A stretch of 64,000 nt of DNA from Treponema_C sp050320395 (GTDB lineage Bacteria > Spirochaetota > Spirochaetia > Treponematales > Treponemataceae), in contig NZ_CP144459.1 of NCBI RefSeq assembly GCF_050320395.1, forward strand, positions 992,001 through 1,056,000, given 5' to 3'. Made by a program: the position numbers and the translations under genes. Below, piece by piece: positions 40,196 through 48,640 of the stretch; positions within the stretch are counted from its first letter, which is position 1, and every line of letters starts with the position of its first letter. The notes under the pieces were generated by a model. The model was not told the DNA's origin. It worked only from the letters and a program-made list of their open reading frames with translations, and did no database searches.

Positions 40196-41500
40196 ATGAA
40201 CCTGAACGATAAGCGCATAGAAGCCTATAAAAAAACGGCGGAAAGGCAGCGGGATACAAAGGCCGGCAAGCCCGATAAGGTGCGCACGTATATAGATGAA
40301 CTGATGGAGCGCGACGGGCTTTTAAAGCTTGTAAAAAGCTCAAAAACGCCGACGCCTTCCGTGCCGCCCGCGTCGGGAGGGAAGGCCGAGTCTTCTGCGG
40401 CCGCAGCTCAGGCTGCAAAGCCGGCGTCTGGCGCCGCGTCGGCCGCGTCCGCCGCTCCGTCTTCGGGGACTGCATTCTCCGGTGTCCCTATCGGAACTGC
40501 CCTGCAAACCGAACGGGATTCGGTGTACCGCAGGGTTGCCAAATTCTTATTGCTTATCGGCGTAAACGAGGCGGCAAAGGTTATTCCCCATTTAACCGCC
40601 GAACAAACCGAAAAAATCATTCCCGAAATCGCTTCCATACGCAGTGTCGAAAAGGACGAAGCCGCCCTCATCTTTGCCGAGTTTCAATCCCTGTTGGAGC
40701 AGTCCCGCCAAACAGGCGGTGTACAAACGGCGCGCAGTATTTTGGAAAAAGCCTTCGGTGCCGATAAGGCTCAGGCTATGCTTTCAAAATCGGTTCCCTA
40801 TCCCGAGGGGGTGCCCTTCGATTATTTGCAGGAAATAAGCGCCGAACGCCTTAACCTGCTTTTAAAGGACGAATCGATTCCTGTTCAAACCCTCGTACTT
40901 TCGCGCTTAAAACCCGCTCTTGCCGCCGATTTTATAAAGGCTTGCGGAAAGGAACGGCAAAAAGAAATCATAAGCCGCATGGCAAAGTTTCCCGCCGTTT
41001 CGACGGATGTGGTGAAACGGGTTGACCGCGCTATGCGTGAAAAACTGCAAAATCTGAGTACGGAAACGGGGTCGGCGATAGACGGCCGCGGAGCTTTGGC
41101 GGAAATATTGAAGAAGATGGAGCCGGGTGCGGAAAAATCGATTTTGTCGGTACTCGGCGAGCAGGATCCCGAATTGAGCGACGATTTGCGTAACCGCTTG
41201 TTTACGGTTGACGATATTATAAACGCCGACGACCGTTTTATACAAAATGTACTGCGCTCGATGAGTGATGACAATATAGTCCTGCTTATAGCAGGTAAAG
41301 AAGAGGCTTTTCGCACCAAAATTTTTCGTAATATGTCTAAAGGGCGAGGCGATGCGGTTTTGGAAGAAGAGCAGCTCAAACTTCCCGTCCGCAAAAAAGA
41401 AAGCGATGAGGCAACGCAGGCTTTTTTTGCCGTACTCAGGAGCGCATGGGAAGAAGGAAGATTAACAATCAAAGGAAGGGATGAGGATGTCTACGTATAA
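40196..41500 (+). CDS. fliG1: FliG-family flagellar motor switch protein (FliG1 type)
   Basis: 434 residues. Spirochaetes carry two FliG paralogues: FliG2 is the canonical switch protein and FliG1 is divergent with a different role. Here a basic N-terminus (NDKRIEAYKKTAERQRD) and a long Ala/Ser/Pro linker (about 57-100) precede the FliG N domain (RVAKFLLLIGVNEAAKVIPHLT). The middle domain has LLKDESIPVQTLVLSRLKP in the EHPQ-motif position, and the C domain has LFTVDDIINADDRFIQNVLR and KIFRNMSKGR. The longer frame from 40130 is rejected because its promoter lies inside. Its 3' end overlaps the M16C peptidase start. Confidence 0.85.
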   Translation: MNLNDKRIEAYKKTAERQRDTKAGKPDKVRTYIDELMERDGLLKLVKSSKTPTPSVPPASGGKAESSAAAAQAAKPASGAASAASAAPSSGTAFSGVPIGTALQTERDSVYRRVAKFLLLIGVNEAAKVIPHLTAEQTEKIIPEIASIRSVEKDEAALIFAEFQSLLEQSRQTGGVQTARSILEKAFGADKAQAMLSKSVPYPEGVPFDYLQEISAERLNLLLKDESIPVQTLVLSRLKPALAADFIKACGKERQKEIISRMAKFPAVSTDVVKRVDRAMREKLQNLSTETGSAIDGRGALAEILKKMEPGAEKSILSVLGEQDPELSDDLRNRLFTVDDIINADDRFIQNVLRSMSDDNIVLLIAGKEEAFRTKIFRNMSKGRGDAVLEEEQLKLPVRKKESDEATQAFFAVLRSAWEEGRLTIKGRDEDVYV

Positions 41501-44500
41501 AAATTGGGAATTGATGCGAACCGAACAATTCGACGACTATAAGTCAAAGGGGCTTTTTTTCCGCCACATAAAAACGGGAATGGAAGTGTTCCATCTTTTA
41601 AACGACGATGAAGAAAACCTTTTTGCCTTCGGTTTTAAAACCTTAAATCCGAGTTCCGACGGAGCTGCCCACATTTTGGAGCATTCGGTGTTATGCGGTT
41701 CAAAGCGCTATCCTTTAAAAGATCCCTTTATGCAGTTAAACAGTCAAAGCGTAAAAACCTTTTTAAATGCGATGACCTTTCCCGATAAAACCCTCTATCC
41801 GGCCGCGTCCATGGTTAAAGCCGATTATTTTAATTTAATGGCAGTGTACGGTGATGCGGTATTTAATCCGCTTCTTTTAAAGGAAACCTTTGCTCAGGAA
41901 GCTCACCGCTTTGAAGCCGACGAGGACGGACGTATTTCAATACAGGGCGTTGTCTATAACGAGATGAAGGGGGCTTATTCGAGTTTTGACAGTATCGTAT
42001 CGGACTGTGTAATCCGCTATGCCTTTCCCGATACTCCCTATGCCTTCGATTCGGGAGGAGACCCGGTTCACATTACCGATTTAACATTGGAAAAACTGAG
42101 AGCCTTTCATGCCGAGCATTACAGCCCCTCAAAATGCCGCCTCTTTTTATACGGGAATATTCCTTCCGAAACTCAGCTTGATTTTATCGAAGAACGCTTT
42201 TTATCCGGCCTCTTGCCGGAGGATGCGGAACCTCTGAAGGATTCGGCCCGTCACGCTTGTACCGAATCCGTGAGTGATTCGGAACGGAGCTTGTTCAAGT
42301 GTTCGTTTGATAAACCGCGTTTTGTTGAAGTGCCTGGGCCTGCCTGCGGGGGAGAGACGGGGGCAAGCGTTTTGCTTAACTGGGTATTCGGTCCTTCTTC
42401 CGATATGAATGAGTACATGGAAGCCGGTATTTTATCCGAACTTTTAATGGGACACGATGCATCTCCCCTTACAAAGGCCCTGGTCGAGTCGGGTTTGGGA
42501 GAAGACACCTCGCCCAACAGCGGCTTGGAAACCGAACTTGCCCGTTTAATACTTTCCTGCGGTATGCGCGGCGTAAAAAAACGCAATGCACATAAAATAG
42601 AAGAGTGCATTATGAAGGTGTTAAACGATATTGCCGCTTCCGGTTTTGATGCCTCCGATATTAAGGCGGCTCTTATGTCGGTTGATTTTTCACTGCGCGA
42701 AGTACAGCGTTCTTCGGGCCCCTGGTCATTAGTTCTTATGAGAAGGGCTTTCCGCGGCTGGCTGAGAGGAGGTGATCCTTTTTCAGCCCTGCACACTCGG
42801 GCGGCCTTTGAAAAGGTAAAGCAAAAAATCAAAGCTCCCGACGGAGGTGAATATCTTAAAAATCTGGTCAAACGCTTTTTAATCGATAATCCTCACCGTC
42901 TTTTACTGTCCGTTGTTCCCGATAAAGCCTACGATAAAAAACGCGAAAAAGCATACAAGGCCCAAAGCGCCGCATGTACGAGTTCGCCCGATACCTTAAA
43001 AAAAGAGCGGGAAGAACTTCAATCGTATCAGCAAAAAAACGATGAAGACCTGCGTTCTCTCATTCCGCACTTAAAGCCTTCGGACTTGGAAAAAAAGGTT
43101 GACATCATTCATACCGAAAAAACCGAAATAGGCGGTATTCCCGTTTTTGTGCATAATGAAACGACAAACGGAATCGTCTATATAAATGCCGCAATTCCGG
43201 TCGATATATTGGATGCTGCTGATTATCCTCTTTTACCCTTTTATGCCCAAGTGCTGACCAATACGGGCTTTAAGGGAATGAATTGGACCGAGGCTGCGGC
43301 AAAAACGGCGCAAATTACCGGAGGCTTCGGGGCTTCGGTGTTCACCTCGTCGATGACGCTCCGGGCAAAAAAACGCAGCCTTGCCGAAACGGATTCCCTT
43401 ATGGGGCGCGATTGGCTTTTTCTCCGTGTCAAAACCCTCGCCGAATACGCAGCCGAGGGTATAGGCCTTTTATTCGATTGTTTTGAGAGTCCCGATTTTT
43501 CCGATACCAAAAGACTGCGCGACCTTGCCTTTGAGTACCGAAACGATTTTATGTCGTCTATTATTCCCGCCGGTCACAGCTATGCCGTTTCGCGCTGTGC
43601 ATCTTCTTTAAGCCGTTCCAAAACGGTTGAAGAAATATGGAGCGGTTTATCGCAGCTGTATACGGCGCGCGCCCTTGCTTTGCAGGATATAAACGCTTTA
43701 TCGGAAAAGCTGCAAAAGATTCACAACCGCCTGCTTTCTGCGGGCCTGTGCATCAATATCACTGTGGACGCGGAAGGCGTACAGAACTCTAAAAGCGCAT
43801 TAAAACCCCGTCTTGCTTCTTTTAAAGCGCCCGCCTTATCCGCAGGTCTTCCGATGTTTTCCGAAGCGGGTATAAAAGACTTGTTTTCTTTAACCTGCCT
43901 TGACGGAACGGACGAATCGAAGGCTTCATTATCGGTGTATACGGCTCCCTCGGAAACGGGTTTTGCCGCCGCCGCTTTTGCTTCCTCGCCCTTCGGAACA
44001 AAGGAGTCGGTGTACGAAACCCTCTTTGCACATTGGTTTACAAATAACGTTTTATGGGAAAAAATACGCACCATCGGCGGCGCATACGGGGCCTTTGCCT
44101 ACAGCGATGCATTGGAATGCGTGTTTTCTTTTGCCACCTATAGGGACCCCGATCCCCTGCGCTCTTTGGATACATTTGTCGATTCTCTGCAAAAGGCAGC
44201 CCGTGCCGATTTACCCAAAACGGTGCTTGAGCGCGCAATTACGGGCTGTTACAGTAAAGAAGTGCAGCCGCGTTCTCCCTCGTCGCGCGGTTTTACGGGT
44301 TTTATCCGCGCCTTATACGGTATTCGTGATGACGAGCGGGAAGAAAAAATCGCAGCGCTTTTGAGTGCCCAAGAGAAAGATGTCCGAAATGCCGCCGCTT
44401 CTTTAAGTGAACGTGCGCAAAAGGTCAAACAGGCCCTTATATGCGGAAACTATACGGGACAAGGAGGAATAATTATTCCCTTACCCCTCTATCCTACAAC

Positions 44501-44522
44501 GGCGGAATTATCAGATGAGTAA
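41487..44522 (+). CDS. M16C-family zinc metallopeptidase (PreP-like)
   Basis: About 1011 residues, the length of the presequence-protease family that encloses and degrades peptides in a two-lobed chamber. The inverted zinc site HILEHSVLCGSKRYP (HxxEH) lies near residue 56, with VVYNEMKGAYSS supplying the third zinc ligand glutamate. The substrate-contact Tyr/Arg of the C-terminal half lies around SSLSRS. No signal peptide is seen, so it is probably cytosolic. AGGAAGG seven bases before the ATG at 41487 supports this start. The start overlaps fliG1 and the stop overlaps the following gene, so all three are likely translated from one mRNA. Confidence 0.92.
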   Translation: MSTYKNWELMRTEQFDDYKSKGLFFRHIKTGMEVFHLLNDDEENLFAFGFKTLNPSSDGAAHILEHSVLCGSKRYPLKDPFMQLNSQSVKTFLNAMTFPDKTLYPAASMVKADYFNLMAVYGDAVFNPLLLKETFAQEAHRFEADEDGRISIQGVVYNEMKGAYSSFDSIVSDCVIRYAFPDTPYAFDSGGDPVHITDLTLEKLRAFHAEHYSPSKCRLFLYGNIPSETQLDFIEERFLSGLLPEDAEPLKDSARHACTESVSDSERSLFKCSFDKPRFVEVPGPACGGETGASVLLNWVFGPSSDMNEYMEAGILSELLMGHDASPLTKALVESGLGEDTSPNSGLETELARLILSCGMRGVKKRNAHKIEECIMKVLNDIAASGFDASDIKAALMSVDFSLREVQRSSGPWSLVLMRRAFRGWLRGGDPFSALHTRAAFEKVKQKIKAPDGGEYLKNLVKRFLIDNPHRLLLSVVPDKAYDKKREKAYKAQSAACTSSPDTLKKEREELQSYQQKNDEDLRSLIPHLKPSDLEKKVDIIHTEKTEIGGIPVFVHNETTNGIVYINAAIPVDILDAADYPLLPFYAQVLTNTGFKGMNWTEAAAKTAQITGGFGASVFTSSMTLRAKKRSLAETDSLMGRDWLFLRVKTLAEYAAEGIGLLFDCFESPDFSDTKRLRDLAFEYRNDFMSSIIPAGHSYAVSRCASSLSRSKTVEEIWSGLSQLYTARALALQDINALSEKLQKIHNRLLSAGLCINITVDAEGVQNSKSALKPRLASFKAPALSAGLPMFSEAGIKDLFSLTCLDGTDESKASLSVYTAPSETGFAAAAFASSPFGTKESVYETLFAHWFTNNVLWEKIRTIGGAYGAFAYSDALECVFSFATYRDPDPLRSLDTFVDSLQKAARADLPKTVLERAITGCYSKEVQPRSPSSRGFTGFIRALYGIRDDEREEKIAALLSAQEKDVRNAAASLSERAQKVKQALICGNYTGQGGIIIPLPLYPTTAELSDE

Positions 44523-45615
44523 AAACGGTTTACGAAAAAACAGTGCAATGCCCCGCGGCGTTTATAAAAAATACGGTTTTATGTGCTGGCGCCATGTATT
44601 TACCGGCGACAGTCTTAAAACGGGAAAAAGCAAAACTTTTTTTATAGAGTTTTTTATTATGAATCCCGCACGCTCTCCGCATGAACCGGTATTCGGCCAA
44701 TTATATGAGCAAAAGATAAAAAAATATTATCCCTCATATATTATGGTAAAAGCCGGCTCATGGGGGAAAAACGGCTCTCAAATTCACGAATTTTATCCTG
44801 CCGAAGATGTACAGTATGCAAGGCGCCGCCTCAATTTAAATCTGAATTCCTTACACATAAGCGAAGATTCTTTATCCGGTTCGGTTTTTATGAATGAACA
44901 CGATGTACGCATGCATCCCGAATACATGAGCGATGCCGGTTCCATGTCGTGGGATTTAAGCTTGCAAAAAAGTCTTCCCTATTCTTTTAACGAAGTGAAT
45001 TGGTATATGCAGGGAATGAAAACCGAATACAAGGGCAGGGTGGTATATAACGATGAAGAATACAGTGTAAAGCCTGAAACCTCCTTCGGTTATGCGGATA
45101 AATTTTGGGGCCGCGATTTTACCAGCCCTTTTATGTATGTCGCTTCATCAAATGTACTCAGCGATATTACGCGCCGCCGCCTGACCGACTCCTGTTTTGC
45201 AATAGGGGGAGGCTGTTCAAAAAAAACGGGGGCGCGCAATCTTCCTTTTTACACGGCGGTGTTTTACTACGAAGGACTTTATTACGATTTCGGCTTAACC
45301 GCCCTGCGAAAAAAGAGCAGGGTAACATTTACATTCCGAGAGGGAAGTGAAGATTTGCATTGGCTTATCTGTGCGGAAAACGCAAAATACTTATTTGACG
45401 TGGATATCTATTGCCGTAAAGAAGATACCCTTTTTATGAACTACGAATCGCCTGTCGGAAATAAATACCACAACCGCTTATGGAGCTGCGGCAACGGAAC
45501 CGGCGAAATAAAGTTTTTTCAAAAGGGCGGTAAAAAGCTTGAACTCATAGAATCCGCACACATCGAAAACTCGTTTTGCGAATACGGCGAATACGATATG
45601 ATGGATTTTATATAA
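44515..45615 (+). CDS. Tocopherol-cyclase-like (lipocalin-like) protein
   Basis: 366 residues. The arrangement resembles the tocopherol cyclase/CrtC-like family: SKTFFIEFFIMNPARSPHEP near the N-terminus, SMSWDLSLQKS, PYSFNEVNWYMQGMKTEYKG and GYADKFWGRDFTSPFMYVASS, then a beta-rich C-terminal half with LYYDFGLTALRKKSRVTFTF. These proteins form a double lipocalin-like barrel and may bind or modify hydrophobic molecules; the substrate here is unknown. There is no signal peptide. The ATG overlaps the M16C stop by eight bases. The assignment rests on pattern, not alignment. Confidence 0.6.
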   Translation: MSKNGLRKNSAMPRGVYKKYGFMCWRHVFTGDSLKTGKSKTFFIEFFIMNPARSPHEPVFGQLYEQKIKKYYPSYIMVKAGSWGKNGSQIHEFYPAEDVQYARRRLNLNLNSLHISEDSLSGSVFMNEHDVRMHPEYMSDAGSMSWDLSLQKSLPYSFNEVNWYMQGMKTEYKGRVVYNDEEYSVKPETSFGYADKFWGRDFTSPFMYVASSNVLSDITRRRLTDSCFAIGGGCSKKTGARNLPFYTAVFYYEGLYYDFGLTALRKKSRVTFTFREGSEDLHWLICAENAKYLFDVDIYCRKEDTLFMNYESPVGNKYHNRLWSCGNGTGEIKFFQKGGKKLELIESAHIENSFCEYGEYDMMDFI

Positions 45616-45627
45616 AAACCGTATTTA

Positions 45628-45678
45628 TTGACTATCTTAAAAAAATATGATAATTTCTCTTTTATTAGTTATAACTAA
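45628..45678 (+). promoter_or_regulatory. Promoter and perfect 14-bp palindrome ahead of the FecB-type operon
   Basis: TTGACT (45628-45633), 15-base spacer, GATAAT (45649-45654). The palindrome TTAGTTATAACTAA occupies 45665-45678, about +4 to +17. It differs from the palindrome at 29840, so a different repressor may act here. Confidence 0.55.
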
Positions 45679-45703
45679 CAAAATTTCAAGGAGTTGTTAT
45701 TGT

Positions 45704-46813
45704 ATGAAAAAAACGGTTTGTGCCGCCGCGCTGTGTATTCTGCTTTTCACCGCAGCCGGCTATAGTCAAAAAAAAGCTAAGGACGCTTCCGCCCCTATAA
45801 AGGTGATAGACCAAAACAATATGGAAGTTACGATTCCCCAAAAACCGGAAAGAATCGTTCTTACCGCCCTTCCGCTTCCGAGTATCTATGCTTTAACGGG
45901 TGAACCCATAGAAAAACTGGTCGGTATGCATCCGGGGTCAACCAGCGCCATAAAAAATTCGGTTATGTCCGTTATGTTTCCCCGGCTTTTGAAAGTGCCG
46001 TCTAATTTCATAAACGGAACCGATATAAACATCGAAGAGCTGATGAAACTGCGCCCCGATGCGGTTATGTATTGGGCCGAATATATGAACCAGTATGAAT
46101 TATTTAAATCGGCGGGTATTCCGGCTGTAGGCGTTAAAACGCAAGGCGGCGGCGATGTAATCGTAACTATGGAAAGCTGGCTGACCCTCATGGGAGATAT
46201 GTTCGGAAAAAGTAAAAAAGTCGATGCCGTTTTGGCGTTCGGCAAGCAAGTGCAAAAGGATATTTTAACAAAAGTTGAAAAAATACCGGCCGACAAAAAA
46301 CCGAAGGTTTTGTATGTATTCAACCACAGCTCCGATTCCATTTCGGTAAGCGGCAACGGTTTTTACGGCGGTAATTGGATTGAAAATACGGGCGGAATCA
46401 ACGCTGCGCGCGAAATACAGGGACATTCGATTGTCAATATGGAACAAATCTATAAGTGGAATCCGGATATCATTATTTTAACCACCTTTACGGCGACCAT
46501 GCCTGAAGATTTATATGAAAATAAAATACGCGGGCAAAATTGGAGTAACGTAAAGGCCGTTAAAAATAAAAAAGTATATAAAGAACCCCTCGGTGTATAC
46601 CGCTGGTTTCCGCCTTCCGGAGATGCCCCGCTTATGTCAATGTGGATGGCAAACCTTATGCAAGGCGATGTATTTAAATACGATATGAAAAAAGAAATTA
46701 AAGACTATTATAAAAAATTCTATCAATATGAATTAACCGATGAACAGGTAAACGGTATTTTATCGGCCAACCCCGAAGCCGCCAAGGGGGCAGGGTTCGG
46801 AGGCAAGCACTGA
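45704..46813 (+). CDS. ABC importer periplasmic binding protein (siderophore/haem/cobalamin type)
   Basis: 369 residues. The signal peptide, MKKTVCAAALCILLFTAAGY, is cut before SQKKAKD; no lipobox. The class III binding-protein fold is indicated by VTIPQKPERIVLTALPLPSIYALTG, IEELMKLRPDAVMYW, and the later IYKWNPDIIILTTFTATMP with SNVKAVKNKKVYKEPL. AAGGAG at 45689-45694 defines the start; the 19 codons before it are not part of the gene. The following two genes encode the permease and ATPase, so this is a complete BtuFCD/FecBCD-type importer. The cargo (haem, iron chelate or corrinoid) is not decided. Confidence 0.88.
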   Translation: MKKTVCAAALCILLFTAAGYSQKKAKDASAPIKVIDQNNMEVTIPQKPERIVLTALPLPSIYALTGEPIEKLVGMHPGSTSAIKNSVMSVMFPRLLKVPSNFINGTDINIEELMKLRPDAVMYWAEYMNQYELFKSAGIPAVGVKTQGGGDVIVTMESWLTLMGDMFGKSKKVDAVLAFGKQVQKDILTKVEKIPADKKPKVLYVFNHSSDSISVSGNGFYGGNWIENTGGINAAREIQGHSIVNMEQIYKWNPDIIILTTFTATMPEDLYENKIRGQNWSNVKAVKNKKVYKEPLGVYRWFPPSGDAPLMSMWMANLMQGDVFKYDMKKEIKDYYKKFYQYELTDEQVNGILSANPEAAKGAGFGGKH

Positions 46814-46815
46814 TA

Positions 46816-47811
46816 ATGATTAATGAGAAACATAGGTTAAACTTTTTTTTATTCATCCTGTTGATTCTCGTAAGTTCGGCGGCATTGTGTATCGGAAGAT
46901 ACACAATGAATCCGCTGGATGTGCTGCGTTCGGCCTTTAATTACGGAAACAATCCCGCTTTGGATACGGTTATATGGACGGTACGCATGCCGCGTATTAT
47001 CATGGCTGCCGTTGTAGGAGCGGGATTGTCCGCCGCCGGCTTAAGTTTGCAGGCGATGTTCGGCAATCCCCTGGTAAGCGCCCATGTGTTGGGCGTTTCC
47101 TACAGTGCCGGCTTCGGGGCGGCTTTCGGAATCTTGTTGTTTTCAAATTTTGTTTTGGTGGAAACAAGCTCTTTGTTGTTCGGCCTTTTCGGTATGGCTC
47201 TTACCTATCGGCTCAGTAAACGAAAAGGACAGCGCAGCACCTTAACTTTAGTTCTTGCCGGCATTATTGTAGGCGCCGCCTTTGAAGCTTTAACTTCATT
47301 GGTTAAATTCGTTGCCGATCCGGAATCGAAGCTGCCTGCCATTACGTATTGGCTTATGGGAAGTTTAGCGGGAGTATCGTATGACGATATTATTAAGGCC
47401 GTACCCTTTTTAGGAGCCGCCGTTTTTCTTTTATGGCTTTTACGCTGGCGGTTGAATGTACTTTCTTTAAGCCGTGAAGAAGCTTTATCGCTGGGCGTAA
47501 ACCTTAATTTGACCAGAGCTTTAATTATTGCGGCTACTGCCGTTATTGCCGCCTTAACCGTTTCGCATTGCGGTGTAATCGGTTTTGTCGGTTTGGCGGT
47601 TCCCCACCTTTCGCGTATGATAATCGGAACCGATCATAAATACAATTGTTTAACGAGTATTTTGCTCGGAGCGGTATTTTTAATTGTCATAGATACGCTT
47701 GCCAGAAGCGTTACGGCTACGGAAATACCCCTGTCCATTTTGACTGCTTTGGTCGGCGCTCCCATTTTTGCAACCCTTTTAAATAAAAGCGGAGGCGGAT
47801 GGTATGATTAA
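46816..47811 (+). CDS. FecCD/BtuC-family ABC permease
   Basis: 331 residues with about ten membrane helices. Family motifs include TVIWTVRMPRIIMAAVVGAGLS near the N-terminus, the AAGLSLQAMFGNPLVSAHVLG segment, and TVSHCGVIGFVGLAVPHLSR with the GLxxPHxxR coupling pattern that contacts the ATPase. It starts two bases after the binding-protein stop and overlaps the ATPase start by eight bases, so it belongs to a three-gene operon. Confidence 0.93.
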   Translation: MINEKHRLNFFLFILLILVSSAALCIGRYTMNPLDVLRSAFNYGNNPALDTVIWTVRMPRIIMAAVVGAGLSAAGLSLQAMFGNPLVSAHVLGVSYSAGFGAAFGILLFSNFVLVETSSLLFGLFGMALTYRLSKRKGQRSTLTLVLAGIIVGAAFEALTSLVKFVADPESKLPAITYWLMGSLAGVSYDDIIKAVPFLGAAVFLLWLLRWRLNVLSLSREEALSLGVNLNLTRALIIAATAVIAALTVSHCGVIGFVGLAVPHLSRMIIGTDHKYNCLTSILLGAVFLIVIDTLARSVTATEIPLSILTALVGAPIFATLLNKSGGGWYD

Positions 47812-48589
47812 AATCGAAAATGTTTCGTTTGCGTATTCCGATAAATCGCCCCTGTTTGAAAACTTATCTTTCAGCATCGAGCGCGGACAAATACTTGCGG
47901 TGATGGGTTCAAACGGTATTGGAAAAACAACCCTCATAAAATGCATTATGGGCTTTCTCGGTTTTCAAAAGGGGAAGGTTTTTATCGGTGAAGACGAAAA
48001 AACAAGCGGTTTTTCCGATTCCCTATTTTGGACTAAGGTCGGTTATGTACCGCAGGCAAAAAAAAATGTTTTCGGCTACAAAGTACGGGAAATGGTTGTT
48101 ATGGGACGCAATGCCTTTGTCGGCTTCGGAAGAACACCTTCGAAAGCCGATTATGCCTGTGCCGATGAAGCGTTGGATCGCTTGGGAATTGCCGCTTTAC
48201 GGGATAAATCCTGCAATCAATTGAGCGGAGGACAACTCCAAATGGTGCTGATTGCGCGCGCTTTGGTTAAAAATCCGGATATATTGATTATGGATGAACC
48301 CGAATCGAATCTCGATATGCGAAATCAAATGCGGGTATTGGATACGGTCGAAAAACTTGCTCATGAAGATAAAAAAGCCGTTTTATTCAATACGCATTTT
48401 CCGGCAAACGCGCTTAAAATCTCCGACAAAGCCTTGTTTATGGGGCTAAAAAAATATCTTTTCGGAGATTCCGCCGCTATTATAACCGAAAAAAATATCC
48501 GCGACTTTTTTCATATTGACTGTTCGATATTGGATGTTCCGTTTGCAAACGGAAGCGTCCGCGGAATAGTTCCGCTTGCCGCGATATGA
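47804..48589 (+). CDS. FecE/BtuD-family ABC ATPase
   Basis: 261 residues. Walker A is MGSNGIGKTTLIKC, the Q-loop is KVGYVPQAKKN, the signature is LSGGQLQMVLIARAL, Walker B is ILIMDEPESNLD and the H-loop is AVLFNTHFPANALK. The GSNGIGKT loop has the asparagine usual for the FecE/BtuD group. It overlaps the permease gene. The C-terminus is slightly extended (IDCSILDVPFANGSVRGIV). It powers the metal or cofactor importer encoded with it. Confidence 0.92.
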   Translation: MIKIENVSFAYSDKSPLFENLSFSIERGQILAVMGSNGIGKTTLIKCIMGFLGFQKGKVFIGEDEKTSGFSDSLFWTKVGYVPQAKKNVFGYKVREMVVMGRNAFVGFGRTPSKADYACADEALDRLGIAALRDKSCNQLSGGQLQMVLIARALVKNPDILIMDEPESNLDMRNQMRVLDTVEKLAHEDKKAVLFNTHFPANALKISDKALFMGLKKYLFGDSAAIITEKNIRDFFHIDCSILDVPFANGSVRGIVPLAAI

Positions 48590-48605
48590 TTACAGCACTT
48601 TTTAT

Positions 48606-48634
48606 TTGACGTTTGCTTTTAAAAATCGTACATT
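48606..48634 (+). promoter_or_regulatory. Promoter placing transcription start at the clpB ATG
   Basis: TTGACG (48606-48611), 17-base spacer, TACATT (48629-48634), then six bases to the ATG at 48641. No Shine-Dalgarno sequence and no CIRCE-like inverted repeat are visible. Confidence 0.5.
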
Positions 48635-48640
48635 CATAGT

